Assembly: GCA_903837285.1 (NCBI GenBank)
Contig: CAILUD010000078.1
Coordinates: 1-64,000 of the forward strand
DNA from: an uncultured Bacteroidota bacterium
Lineage (GTDB): Bacteria; Bacteroidota; Bacteroidia; Bacteroidales; GWA2-32-17
Direction: 5' to 3'
DNA length: 64,000 bases
This document shows positions 54,278 to 63,330 of the stretch, in pieces. Position 1 is the first letter of the stretch. Each line of letters starts with the position of its first letter. The position numbers were made by a program, and so were the translations under genes. The notes beneath the pieces were generated by a model. It was given only the letters and a program-made list of their open reading frames with translations, was not told the DNA's origin and made no database searches.

Positions 54278-55140
54278 TAATTATTACTAGCAATAATATC
54301 AAAATGACATAAAGAAAAGTCCATTTTAGAATTTATAATATTTTCTGATTCTGCCTCAACAATTCTTGAATAATATTTTTCAAGAAATAAGATGAGTTTT
54401 TGTGCAGAAGAATTTTGTTGTTTCAAATTATTGTCATCAAGTTCTATAAACAAAACAGGTCTAAATTTTCCTATTGATAATTCTCCACCAATTAATACAT
54501 TATACTCGAATCCCTCAACATCAATTTTAATTAGATCTATTTTTTCTATTTTTTCATTTTCTACATAATTATCTAATCGCTTAATTTCGATATTACTTTC
54601 CTTTTGGCTATTAAGATGAACTTTATTAGCACCTTTATTATTCTTAACATCAGACTCTAAATAAAATTTACCTTCAGTATCCCCTAGTCCAAAATAGTTT
54701 ACCTTGATATTAATAAATTTATTGAGCAAAATATTTTTCTCTAATTTTTTATAGCAATTGTCTGCGGGTTCAAAACTATGAATCATTCCGTTTGAGTTAA
54801 TTCGTTTTGAAAAATTTAATGTTGTTTCGCCAATATTTGCACCAATATCAAAAACGATATTAGCATTATTAGATAATGAAAACAACTTTTCTCTTGGCTC
54901 AACTTGAATTCCAAAATAAATTAGCCATTCCATATAATCGCTAATATCAAGCTCAAAATAAATATTATTTCGATTTACATTTCGAATTGAATTTATAGGA
55001 TATTGGTAATAATTAGCTGGTAATTTTGCTATAAAAGTGTTAAGTTTTCTACCCTGAGTATATTTACAAATAATCTTTTCAAAAAATGGAAATTTTAATA
55101 GCAATCTAAAAAAGTTTAATATTCTTGTTTTTAAAGACAT
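54277..55140 (-). CDS. FkbM-family SAM-dependent methyltransferase (1 of 3)
   Basis: The 287-residue protein has SAM motif I NIVFDIGANIGETTLNFSKR, a post-I acidic IHSFEPADNCYKKLEKN, and the FkbM-specific IEKIDLIKIDVEGFEYNVLIGGE followed by FRPVLFIELDD. FkbM enzymes add O-methyl groups, often to sugars of surface polysaccharides. It is embedded among glycosyltransferases. The final codons overlap the GT4 start by one base. Confidence 0.92.
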   Translation of the reverse strand: MSLKTRILNFFRLLLKFPFFEKIICKYTQGRKLNTFIAKLPANYYQYPINSIRNVNRNNIYFELDISDYMEWLIYFGIQVEPREKLFSLSNNANIVFDIGANIGETTLNFSKRINSNGMIHSFEPADNCYKKLEKNILLNKFINIKVNYFGLGDTEGKFYLESDVKNNKGANKVHLNSQKESNIEIKRLDNYVENEKIEKIDLIKIDVEGFEYNVLIGGELSIGKFRPVLFIELDDNNLKQQNSSAQKLILFLEKYYSRIVEAESENIINSKMDFSLCHFDIIASNN

Positions 55141-55164
55141 TTAATGTAATTTTTAAAATAATCT

Positions 55165-56070
55165 TTATCTGCTATTATTAATTGAATAGGCTGAAATAGT
55201 AAATTGATAGCATTTAAATCTAAACTTCAAAGGTAAAAATTTTAGAAAAATATTCTCATTAATAAAAAAGGGCCCAACTGTATACCTAAAAAGCTTTAAA
55301 ATAAAACATTTTATAGTATTTGTCTTGTTAGGAATTAATTTAGGGAACCATTTTAAATATTCCGGATAATAACTAACAAGATCTGCATTTGCTTTAACAT
55401 ATTGATTATGTCTTTTAATATATTCCTTTAAATTAGGCCAATCATTATGCCAAGAGATAACTGAATTGTCGTAAAAAACTGACATTTCATTAATTAACGC
55501 ACGAACTCCCAAATCGAAGTCTTCAGCATCTTTTAATCTTTCATCAAATTGATTTAATTTTAAGAACAGTTCTTTTGATAATGAAAGATTATTACTTGAA
55601 AAAACAAAATTATTAAAATCAACAACTCTTTTTTCAAAGTGATTTTTTCTCCATTTATTTTCAATAAAAACAAGGTATTTACTAAATCCAGAGTTCGCCA
55701 AAATAGGATTTCTATACCCACCTCCTACAAGAATCTGATCTTTGTTAGTTTCGTGAAAATTTAAATGTTTTTCAATTAAATTAAACTCTGGTATTGCATC
55801 ATCGTCAAGAAATAAAATCATTTCAGAAGAAGCATTTGCAAACCCGGTGTTTCTTGCAGTTGCCCTTCCTCCATTTAAAGTCTCAATTACAACTAGATTA
55901 AAAACTCTTGAACCTAAATAATTACTCAAAATTTCTAGAGATTTATCCGTACTTCCATCAATCACTACAACAACTTCAAAATTTGAAGTTGTTTGTTTAT
56001 TTAATGCATCTAAACAATTTGGCAGTTTATGTTCTCCGTTATAAGAAGGAATAACAACTGATATTTTCAT
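55165..56070 (-). CDS. family 2 glycosyltransferase
   Basis: The 301-residue GT-A enzyme begins MKISVVIPSYNGEHKLPNCLDALNKQ, with VVVIDGSTDKSLEIL and metal site MILFLDDDAIPEFNLI. FDERLKDAEDFDLGVRA is the catalytic acidic motif region. A basic, aromatic C-terminus may be membrane-associated. It overlaps the upstream GT by 4 bases. The substrate is unknown, but a polysaccharide repeat-unit sugar is expected from context. Confidence 0.92.
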   Translation of the reverse strand: MKISVVIPSYNGEHKLPNCLDALNKQTTSNFEVVVVIDGSTDKSLEILSNYLGSRVFNLVVIETLNGGRATARNTGFANASSEMILFLDDDAIPEFNLIEKHLNFHETNKDQILVGGGYRNPILANSGFSKYLVFIENKWRKNHFEKRVVDFNNFVFSSNNLSLSKELFLKLNQFDERLKDAEDFDLGVRALINEMSVFYDNSVISWHNDWPNLKEYIKRHNQYVKANADLVSYYPEYLKWFPKLIPNKTNTIKCFILKLFRYTVGPFFINENIFLKFLPLKFRFKCYQFTISAYSINNSR

Positions 56071-57371
56071 CCTTTGAAAGAATTAACTCTATTTATTATC
56101 TCTATATATAGTTCCCCTCTTATTTTAGAAGTTGCAGTTTGACTATATTTATTTATTACCATTTTATACGCATCATAAATTATTTGTTGTGCTTTATTTG
56201 AGTTTTGGAATAGACTATCTAAAGTACTATAAAACTCATCAGCTGTATTTGCAATTAACAAATGCTTATTATTTTCAATCTCTATTCCAAATGCACCAAT
56301 ACTTGTTGAAACCACTGGTGCGTTATTTCCCATTGCATAAATAATTTTAGTGCGCATTCCCCCACCACCAATTCTTATAGGAACAACCATTATACTGTTT
56401 TTTAATAAAGAAGAATAATTTGGAATAATTCCAACAAATTCAATCATTTTATGAGTTAATAATATTTTCTTCTTTGTTTGGGTATTCCAATTTCCAGTTA
56501 CAACAAGTTTAATATGATACTTTATTGTTATTTTTTCATGAACTTCATCTAAATACCAATTTAACGCATCTAAATTAGGATAATGTTCTTCATTACCTGA
56601 AAAAACAATTTTTGTAGGAATAAAATTATCTTTTAAAGGGGCACTTATTTCTTTATCAAGTATTCCGAATGGTGAAGAAAATGATATTATACCAGGCATC
56701 TTTTTTTTAATATAAAGCAAATCCAATTCATTTAGTGTAAAAACAGCATCGAATTTTCTAATGTAATTATTTTCAATCAATTCAGCGTTTTTAATAAGAT
56801 AATCTGCATAAAAATTTTCAGTTTTTATAGCAGTTGTATAATCTTTTAGAACATCATGTTTAGATTCAATTTGTTCAAAAATTTTTATTGTTTTTTCTGG
56901 TAAAATTGTAACTAGATTTAGATTTTTTGTAAGTTGAACTTGAATAATATCAAATTTTTCAGCAAATACTATTTCCTTTAATTTTGAAATATAATTTTCA
57001 GAATAAGGCTTAAAATAATTTGTATAATCGATAATATTTAAATGATTAACATTTTTTGATTTTTGACATAATTTTATTGCAATTTTTTTTATGCTAAAAT
57101 AAGTCCATTTTTTAATTTTTTGAATGAAAGTTAGCGTTTTGATGTCTTCGTCATATAAATTACTTTTTAAAACATTAACCTCAGGCCATATATTTATTAA
57201 TTCATTTATCTGAGATGATATTTTATTATTGTGAGATGGAATTAGAATAGTAAAATCAAATTTACTTCTTAAAGTATCAATAAAACCATATGTGCAAATA
57301 CTACCACCATTATCTGGAGGGTATGGAGAATAAGCTGGAAGAATTAAAATTTTTATCTTTTTTTCTGTCAT
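56067..57371 (-). CDS. family 4-type glycosyltransferase
   Basis: The 434-residue GT-B protein has the N-terminal segment ILILPAYSPYPPDNGGSICTYGFIDTL, FDIIQVQLTKNLNLV, and the C-terminal donor half with KIVFSGNEEHYPNLDALNWYLDE and MVVPIRIGGGGMRTKIIYAMG, typical of the Glyco_trans_1_4-type proteins. It overlaps the downstream GT2 and the upstream dehydratase-like gene by 4 bases each. Specificity is unknown. Confidence 0.88.
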   Translation of the reverse strand: MTEKKIKILILPAYSPYPPDNGGSICTYGFIDTLRSKFDFTILIPSHNNKISSQINELINIWPEVNVLKSNLYDEDIKTLTFIQKIKKWTYFSIKKIAIKLCQKSKNVNHLNIIDYTNYFKPYSENYISKLKEIVFAEKFDIIQVQLTKNLNLVTILPEKTIKIFEQIESKHDVLKDYTTAIKTENFYADYLIKNAELIENNYIRKFDAVFTLNELDLLYIKKKMPGIISFSSPFGILDKEISAPLKDNFIPTKIVFSGNEEHYPNLDALNWYLDEVHEKITIKYHIKLVVTGNWNTQTKKKILLTHKMIEFVGIIPNYSSLLKNSIMVVPIRIGGGGMRTKIIYAMGNNAPVVSTSIGAFGIEIENNKHLLIANTADEFYSTLDSLFQNSNKAQQIIYDAYKMVINKYSQTATSKIRGELYIEIINRVNSFKG

Positions 57372-58240
57372 TTTTCAAACATCAATTTGGCTAAGGACTC
57401 AATGTCTACCCTTGGCTGCCATCCTAAGTTAAAAATTGTTCTTGGATTTGACACCAAAATATCATAATCTGATTTAAATTCTGGATTTATTACTACATGA
57501 TTTTTCCAACTTAAATTAACATAATTAAAACAAATTGCTAACCAATTCTCTATACTATATGCTTTGCCACTTCCTATTACAGCTTCATAAACAGTATTGT
57601 TGTTAATTAATATCCATATTGCTTCTGCAACATCTCCAGCAAAAGTAAATTCTTTTTTAATGCCAATATTTCCAATCTGAATTTGTTCATTACTTCCTTT
57701 TACAATTCTTTTAACTGCTTTTATAATTTTTTGATTTATATGAATTTCTCTTCTAAGTGGACTATCGTGATTAAAAAAATATCCAATATAAACTTTTATT
57801 CCCATTGTTCTATAATATCGTGCAGCATATACGGATTGAATTCTTGCCATAGAGTATGCGTCTTTTGCAAAAAAAATATCTGTCTCTTTTATTGGTAAGC
57901 CATTATTAATAAATTGAAGACCACTACCAGATATAAAAACCTTTGAGTTTACAGAAAAATTTAAAACATTTTCTAATATGTTCAATGTTCCTGTTGAAAT
58001 AGTATGATAATTTTCAAAAACAACATCATGCTTTGTTGTTGAATTAGCTGCTAAATGAAAAATATAATCGGGTTTATTTTTTTTAATGATCTCCTGAACA
58101 AATAAAAAATCATTAACATCTCCAATAGTCCAGTCGCCTTTACTTCTTGAAACTCCAATAACAGAAATAGAATTATTAACTAAAATATTTTTTAGATAAT
58201 AACCATCTTGACTATTTATTCCAAAAATTATAGCATTCAT
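57368..58240 (-). CDS. GDP-mannose 4,6-dehydratase-like SDR with altered catalytic lysine
   Basis: The 290-residue protein resembles GDP-mannose 4,6-dehydratase: nucleotide site IIFGINSQDGYYLKNIL (usually GITGQDG), YFFNHDSPLRRE (GMD-type FNHESPxRG), KEFTFAGDVAEAIWILI (usually RDW.HA.DYVEAMW), and a C-terminal NLGWQPRV. The active site has the conserved Tyr (Y129 in DAYSMARIQ), but the usual K four residues later is R133. It may therefore bind or modify a GDP-sugar in a different way. It overlaps the neighbouring genes by 1 and 4 bases. It could also be a reductase or epimerase of the same fold. Confidence 0.8.
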   Translation of the reverse strand: MNAIIFGINSQDGYYLKNILVNNSISVIGVSRSKGDWTIGDVNDFLFVQEIIKKNKPDYIFHLAANSTTKHDVVFENYHTISTGTLNILENVLNFSVNSKVFISGSGLQFINNGLPIKETDIFFAKDAYSMARIQSVYAARYYRTMGIKVYIGYFFNHDSPLRREIHINQKIIKAVKRIVKGSNEQIQIGNIGIKKEFTFAGDVAEAIWILINNNTVYEAVIGSGKAYSIENWLAICFNYVNLSWKNHVVINPEFKSDYDILVSNPRTIFNLGWQPRVDIESLAKLMFEK

Positions 58241-60003
58241 TATTTTTTTATAAAAACAAGAGTTGCAAATGTGTAATTAAATCTATTATTTAAAGTAAAA
58301 TCATAAAAATCACAGTCGTAATCTGGTTTATCTATATGTAAACAATTAGGAATAATATTCATTAACCTTTCAGTTAAATCCAGTTTTGTGTAAAATCTAA
58401 AATCTACAGATGGAATATCAAAACCAACCCTATAGTCATTATGAAAATCACAAGTAAGAATTGCAATCCCTTCCTTTTTAAGCAATGTTGATATTCCCAT
58501 TATAAACTTTTCGTCATCTTCAACATGTTCTATAACAGATGTGCTAATTATTATATCATAACTTTCAGGTTTTATACTGGGCTTAGTCAAATATGTATTT
58601 AAATCATAATTTATTACTGGATCTAATTCATCAACACTAAATCCCAATTTTTTTAAAGCTATGCTAGATGTGTCTTCAAAAGCCCCAACTACAAGAATTT
58701 TAATTTGATTCTTTTTTGCAATTGCAAAACGATAAGCTGTATCAAAAACAAAACCTTGTTGTACGTTCGCTTCAGAAATTTTATTTTTCATTATTTCGGG
58801 AGCAATTTTGGTTATCAAATCTATTGCAGGACCATATAGCTCTCTAGCTGAATTATCAAGTATCCTATTTAATTTGCTTTTTGATAAATCAATGGGATTA
58901 TAGTGAATATTTAAAAATCCATTGAATGAAAGATTATCATCTTTTTTTAACCAAGGTGAAACAATAATATTTGGTTTAATTTTACTCTTTATTTTATTTT
59001 TTAGTGTTTGTTTTATCTTGTTAATTTTTTTGGTCTTGGATTTATTTAATACAGTTCTAATAATTCTATTATAATCCCAAATTATGTTTTCTTCAGTCCA
59101 ATCTATTTTTATTTTTTTTAAACAATTAGTTCCTTCATTTATTATATTATTAAAACTATTATCTTCTATACAAATAGATGGAAATACCTCAAATAAATGC
59201 CTAAACATCATGCTTTTATTAATCGCAATAGGTTTATCTACAGCTAATGCCCAATCTGTAGCACTTGATATTCCCCTGTTTTCTTCTTTTTTATAAAAGA
59301 AAACGTTTAAGTCGTTATTGTTTAAAAAATCTAATAATTCAGGCTTACTAAAATGATTATTAGTAATATTTAATTTAACCTTTTCTTTTTTAACCGCTTT
59401 TTGTATTTCCTCAGTAATTTTTAAAGCTTTATTTCCATTTTCATCCCCATACTTCGCAAATGAAATATTGATATTTATTATTGCTTCATCATATTCTTTT
59501 TGAACTTGTTCTACTATTTGAATAAATTGTTTTGCTCCAACCGCAAAACCAAAACTCCCTATAGTTGGTAATAAATTCTTTTTTATGTTTTTATTTAAAT
59601 AAGAAGGTATTAAACGGCCAGTTTTAAAAACAATTGGATTTTTAAGAAGTAATGTTGGATCAGCGCAAACATGATAATCAAAAATCTTATTATCTGCCAC
59701 GTCAGCAAACCTTTGATAAACCTCATGAATTGTTCCAATTTGAATAGATCTAAACTTATAAATAGAATAAATGCCTCTTATTATGGGTTTGCTTATCCAA
59801 GGCATTGTTTGTGGATGATAATTATAAATTATTATATCTGGTTTAAAAACATTGTAAACCTTTTGTAGGTCTTTAAAGCTATCACATTCTTCGTACCTAA
59901 TATTAAATTCACTAGATTTTGTTATTGCATTTCCTATGGCATTTCCAAATTCATAAACCCCACATTTTTGAGCCTTGTGGTTAATATATAGTACTTTTTT
60001 CAT
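58240..60003 (-). CDS. bifunctional GT-B-like glycosyltransferase/class I methyltransferase
   Basis: The 587-residue protein looks fused. Residues 1-325 resemble a GT-B enzyme: N-terminal VLYINHKAQKCGVYEFGNAIGNAI, IIIYNYHPQTMPWISKP, and ENRGISSATDWALAVDKPIAINKS as the donor-site region. Residues about 420-587 form a methyltransferase with ILVVGAFEDTSSIALKKLGF, YDIIISTSVIEHVEDDEKFIMGI and an IAILTCDFH post-motif. It is in the polysaccharide cluster, one base past the C-methyltransferase. Sugar transfer plus methylation of the same unit is inferred. Confidence 0.75.
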   Translation of the reverse strand: MKKVLYINHKAQKCGVYEFGNAIGNAITKSSEFNIRYEECDSFKDLQKVYNVFKPDIIIYNYHPQTMPWISKPIIRGIYSIYKFRSIQIGTIHEVYQRFADVADNKIFDYHVCADPTLLLKNPIVFKTGRLIPSYLNKNIKKNLLPTIGSFGFAVGAKQFIQIVEQVQKEYDEAIININISFAKYGDENGNKALKITEEIQKAVKKEKVKLNITNNHFSKPELLDFLNNNDLNVFFYKKEENRGISSATDWALAVDKPIAINKSMMFRHLFEVFPSICIEDNSFNNIINEGTNCLKKIKIDWTEENIIWDYNRIIRTVLNKSKTKKINKIKQTLKNKIKSKIKPNIIVSPWLKKDDNLSFNGFLNIHYNPIDLSKSKLNRILDNSARELYGPAIDLITKIAPEIMKNKISEANVQQGFVFDTAYRFAIAKKNQIKILVVGAFEDTSSIALKKLGFSVDELDPVINYDLNTYLTKPSIKPESYDIIISTSVIEHVEDDEKFIMGISTLLKKEGIAILTCDFHNDYRVGFDIPSVDFRFYTKLDLTERLMNIIPNCLHIDKPDYDCDFYDFTLNNRFNYTFATLVFIKK

Positions 60004-61242
60004 TTATATTATTTCAATTTCTGGTAATGGAAAAATGAACTTTCCTCCTTGTTCAGTAAATTTTTGTTCTCTTTCTAGTATTGAATTTTTAAAATGCCAT
60101 GGTAGAACTAAAAAATAATCTGGTTTCATTGCATGTGCTTCTTTTTCTGAAATTATCTGAATATTTGTACCTGGTGTAAATGAGCCAAATTTTTGTTCAT
60201 TCACTTCAGCAATATATGGAATTTGTTTATTTGTTAAATTACAAAATTGCAATAACACATTACCCTTTGTTGATGCGCCATAACCAAATATTTTTTTCCC
60301 ATCAGCAACTAAAGCTTCTATTAATTCTGTTAAGTTTTTCTTATGTTTAAAAACTCTCTCTTCAAAATCTCTATATGGCTTAGGTGTATCTAAACCCATA
60401 TCCTCTTCTTGTTTAATCATCCAGTTTATTACTGCTGAATTTGACTTATAATTTGCATTGTTTTTACAAGCTGTTATTGCAAAACTTCCTCCATTTATAG
60501 AATTCATCTGAACATCAATAACCCGAAGATTGTTATTTTCTAATAACTCTTTAACTACTTTAAAAGAATAAAATTCTAAATGTTCATGGCAAATAGTGTC
60601 ATAAGAATTAGTCCTAAGCATTGATGGCATATAACTTTGTTCGAAATGCCAGATACCATAATTATCTAAGCATTCATAAATATCTTTCACAAAAGCAACA
60701 GGATTTTCTAGGTCGTAAAACATTGCTATTGATGTGATTATTTTTGCCTGTTTATTATGAAATGTTTTTTTGAAAGTTTGTGCACTAAAAAAATCTGGAA
60801 TTAAAGTAATTTGATCATTATAATATTCTTTAAATTTTATTCCTGTAGGATCTATTCCAACTTTTTTACAATTACTTTTATATGCTTTTAATGATGTTGC
60901 ATCATTGCTTCCAATATCAATCACTAAATCATCTTCATTTAATGTTGCGATTTTTTCTAGGGCATGTATCTTATTTGTTAAATGCTTAACCATACTTGAG
61001 TTTAAGCCGGACCTGTAGCCATAATTTTCTCCATACATTTCATCTAAATTATACGATTGTCTCATCTGAAGCAAACCACTATCAGGGCACCAAACCAAAT
61101 CTAAAGGACCTTTTGTTATTTTTTCTGTTTTGGATTTTGGAAAAACTCCTGTTAAATACTGTTCCCCGAGTGATAATACGTTTATTAAATTAGAACTTCC
61201 ACTTATTCTACATTTTTTAATTTCTTTATATGGATTCTTCAT
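60004..61242 (-). CDS. NDP-hexose C-methyltransferase-like protein
   Basis: The 412-residue protein has the three-part layout of sugar C-3 methyltransferases such as TylCIII/TcaB9. There is an N-terminal small domain (residues 8-60), a SAM domain with LVIDIGSNDATSLKAYKSN, and a C-terminal domain with KKIFGYGASTKGNVLLQFC and WHFKNSILEREQKF. In this subfamily the zinc-binding cysteine pairs are reduced to C11-R-I-S and C52-P-D-S. HFEQSYMPSM and ICHEHLEFYS are the typical mid-domain motifs with the catalytic His/Glu. It likely makes a branched-chain sugar for the polysaccharide. It lies in line with the GT/methyltransferase fusion and FkbM genes with 0-2 base gaps. Confidence 0.85.
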   Translation of the reverse strand: MKNPYKEIKKCRISGSSNLINVLSLGEQYLTGVFPKSKTEKITKGPLDLVWCPDSGLLQMRQSYNLDEMYGENYGYRSGLNSSMVKHLTNKIHALEKIATLNEDDLVIDIGSNDATSLKAYKSNCKKVGIDPTGIKFKEYYNDQITLIPDFFSAQTFKKTFHNKQAKIITSIAMFYDLENPVAFVKDIYECLDNYGIWHFEQSYMPSMLRTNSYDTICHEHLEFYSFKVVKELLENNNLRVIDVQMNSINGGSFAITACKNNANYKSNSAVINWMIKQEEDMGLDTPKPYRDFEERVFKHKKNLTELIEALVADGKKIFGYGASTKGNVLLQFCNLTNKQIPYIAEVNEQKFGSFTPGTNIQIISEKEAHAMKPDYFLVLPWHFKNSILEREQKFTEQGGKFIFPLPEIEII

Positions 61243-61244
61243 TT

Positions 61245-62027
61245 TTATTTTGGAATTATTAAAAAATTTTGACCATTAACTATTTTTTCAAATTTATAAT
61301 TTATCTCATTAACAAAGTCTACATAATGTTGAAATTTTATTTTTGTATCCTCCTCAAAAAGTGATTCGTATTCAAATAAAATTGGCATTTTATTTCTTTT
61401 TATAGTTTCAACTGCTCCCTGCATAGCATATAAATCACCTCCTTGAACATCCACTTTCATAAAAGAAATTGGTTCTGTTAAATTTAAACTATCAATTGTA
61501 AATGTTTTTACGGGTCGCCCCTTTTTGTTTTTAAAATCAATTCCATAAGACCCATAAGATTCAAAGCGATTAAAATCTTGAATTGGAAAATATAGTGTTA
61601 TATCATTTATATTATGAACAGCACCAAAGTGTGATATTATATTTTCTTTATTATTTGCAATTATATTTTTTTGTAAAATGCTAAAAATAAAGTCATCTGC
61701 ATCAAACGCATGAACTGTTCCTGTTTCTCCAACGGCATTTGAAAAAAGAATCGCCATTTGTCCAAAATTTGAACCTATATCTAAAATTGTTGTTCCTTTT
61801 TTAACATAATCTAACGCAGTACTAACTATTGGCTCATCAAAAATTTGATCCCTTATTATAGATTGAACAACTATATCAGAATGGGCATTTTTAGGTAAAT
61901 AATAATGCCCAGTTTTTGTTTTATAAAATGAAAGATCTTTTGAATAACTTGTTTTTCTTTGATTAGCAGACTCTCTAACAATTCTAAAACCAAGTCTTTT
62001 GAATAAATATTTAATTATTTTTTTCAT
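61245..62027 (-). CDS. FkbM-family SAM-dependent methyltransferase (2 of 3)
   Basis: The 260-residue protein has motif I TILDIGSNFGQMAILFSNAV, VHAFDADDFIFSILQKN and the FkbM signature ISFMKVDVQGGDLYAMQGAVE, then MPILFEYESLF. The second motif is VDVQG rather than the IDVEG of the other two copies, so it is a distinct subtype. It lies directly downstream of the ABC ATPase gene. It probably O-methylates a sugar, possibly as a chain-terminating cap recognised by the ABC transporter's C-terminal domain. Confidence 0.9.
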   Translation of the reverse strand: MKKIIKYLFKRLGFRIVRESANQRKTSYSKDLSFYKTKTGHYYLPKNAHSDIVVQSIIRDQIFDEPIVSTALDYVKKGTTILDIGSNFGQMAILFSNAVGETGTVHAFDADDFIFSILQKNIIANNKENIISHFGAVHNINDITLYFPIQDFNRFESYGSYGIDFKNKKGRPVKTFTIDSLNLTEPISFMKVDVQGGDLYAMQGAVETIKRNKMPILFEYESLFEEDTKIKFQHYVDFVNEINYKFEKIVNGQNFLIIPK

Positions 62028-62028
62028 T

Positions 62029-63240
62029 TTAATAAATTGATTCTATTTCATAATTCACAAAAACACTACCATAACTACCTGCTTGATAATTATAAAACTG
62101 AGAACCATTATCAACGATTATAAATTCACAAATATCATCTTGTATATCCTGAATAATAATACCAGGATGATTAATACACATAAGCCAGGAATAATTACCG
62201 GGAGTTAAAAAATTTGAAGGAAACATAATTTTAACAATAATTTCTTCATTACTCATTTTAAATTTACTCAAAGGTTCATGAATTGTAAAAATTCGATTCT
62301 TACTCCTATCATACAAACTAATAGCAAGCTCCAAAGAAGGATTATATTCAGGTAAATACAATTTAACTTGAACAAAATATTTTTCATTATGTTTAAATTC
62401 ATTAACATAATGACCCTCACTATTAATCATCTGTAATTCAACAAATTGATTTTTGTTTTTCCATTTAGTTAAATGTTTCCTATTTAAGTCTCTTGAGCTT
62501 TTAATATTACTATCTAAGTATTTATCAATTACTTGATGCATGTCTGAGATTATTGAGGTTTTACCTTCAGCCAATAACACTCCTTTTTTACAAAGTTGTG
62601 CTATTGCACCCATATTATGACTAACAAATAATATTGTTCTTCCGCTATTACTTACTTCATCCATTTTCCCCATGCATTTTTTTTGAAACTCAGCATCGCC
62701 AACTGCAAGTACTTCATCAATAATTAATATCTCGTTTTCTAAAAATGCAGCAACAGCAAAGGCTAATCTTAGTTGCATACCACTTGAAAAGTGTTTTAAT
62801 GGGGTGTCAAGAAATTTCTCAACACCTGAAAAATCAACAATCTCATCAAATTTATTTTGAATTTCCCTTCTCTTCATACCCAAAATTGACCCATTTAGAA
62901 AAATATTTTCTCTTCCCGAAAGTTCTGCATGAAAGCCTGTTCCAACTTCTAATAAACTAGCTATTCGCCCTCTGGAAATAATTTTTCCTGAAGTTGGAGG
63001 TGTAATTTTAGATAATATTTTTAAAAGAGTTGATTTTCCTGCTCCGTTTTTTCCAATAATTCCTATACTTTCGCCAGGGAAAACATTAAAAGAAACATGC
63101 TTTAATGCGTAAAATTCTTCATCGGTTGTTTTACTCTTAAACATTGAACAAATAGCATCTCGTATACTTAAATAAGGTTGACTTTCGTGTTTAATACGAA
63201 ATCTTTTTGAGATGTTTTGTATTTCTAGTATAGGTTTCAA
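62029..63240 (-). CDS. wzt: polysaccharide ABC exporter ATPase with C-terminal carbohydrate-binding domain (Wzt-like)
   Basis: The 403-residue protein has a standard ABC ATPase domain (about 1-245): Walker A GIIGKNGAGKSTLLKIL, ABC signature FSSGMQLRLAFAVAAFL, Walker B LIIDEVLAVGD and switch His in FVSHN. The extra ~150 residues form a beta-rich C-terminal domain (KNQFVELQMINSEGHYV ... LELAISLYDRSKNRIFTIHEP) like the Wzt C-terminus that binds the modified non-reducing end of O-antigen. With a Wzm permease it exports undecaprenyl-linked polysaccharide across the inner membrane. No permease gene is in the window; it may be just beyond the right edge. Confidence 0.93.
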   Translation of the reverse strand: MKPILEIQNISKRFRIKHESQPYLSIRDAICSMFKSKTTDEEFYALKHVSFNVFPGESIGIIGKNGAGKSTLLKILSKITPPTSGKIISRGRIASLLEVGTGFHAELSGRENIFLNGSILGMKRREIQNKFDEIVDFSGVEKFLDTPLKHFSSGMQLRLAFAVAAFLENEILIIDEVLAVGDAEFQKKCMGKMDEVSNSGRTILFVSHNMGAIAQLCKKGVLLAEGKTSIISDMHQVIDKYLDSNIKSSRDLNRKHLTKWKNKNQFVELQMINSEGHYVNEFKHNEKYFVQVKLYLPEYNPSLELAISLYDRSKNRIFTIHEPLSKFKMSNEEIIVKIMFPSNFLTPGNYSWLMCINHPGIIIQDIQDDICEFIIVDNGSQFYNYQAGSYGSVFVNYEIESIY

Positions 63241-63330
63241 AAAAGTAATATTACGTGTCTAAAAAACTCTTCTTAACTTTGATTTTAATTTAATACATAT
63301 TTTATTTCCATCTAAAACAATATCAAATTT

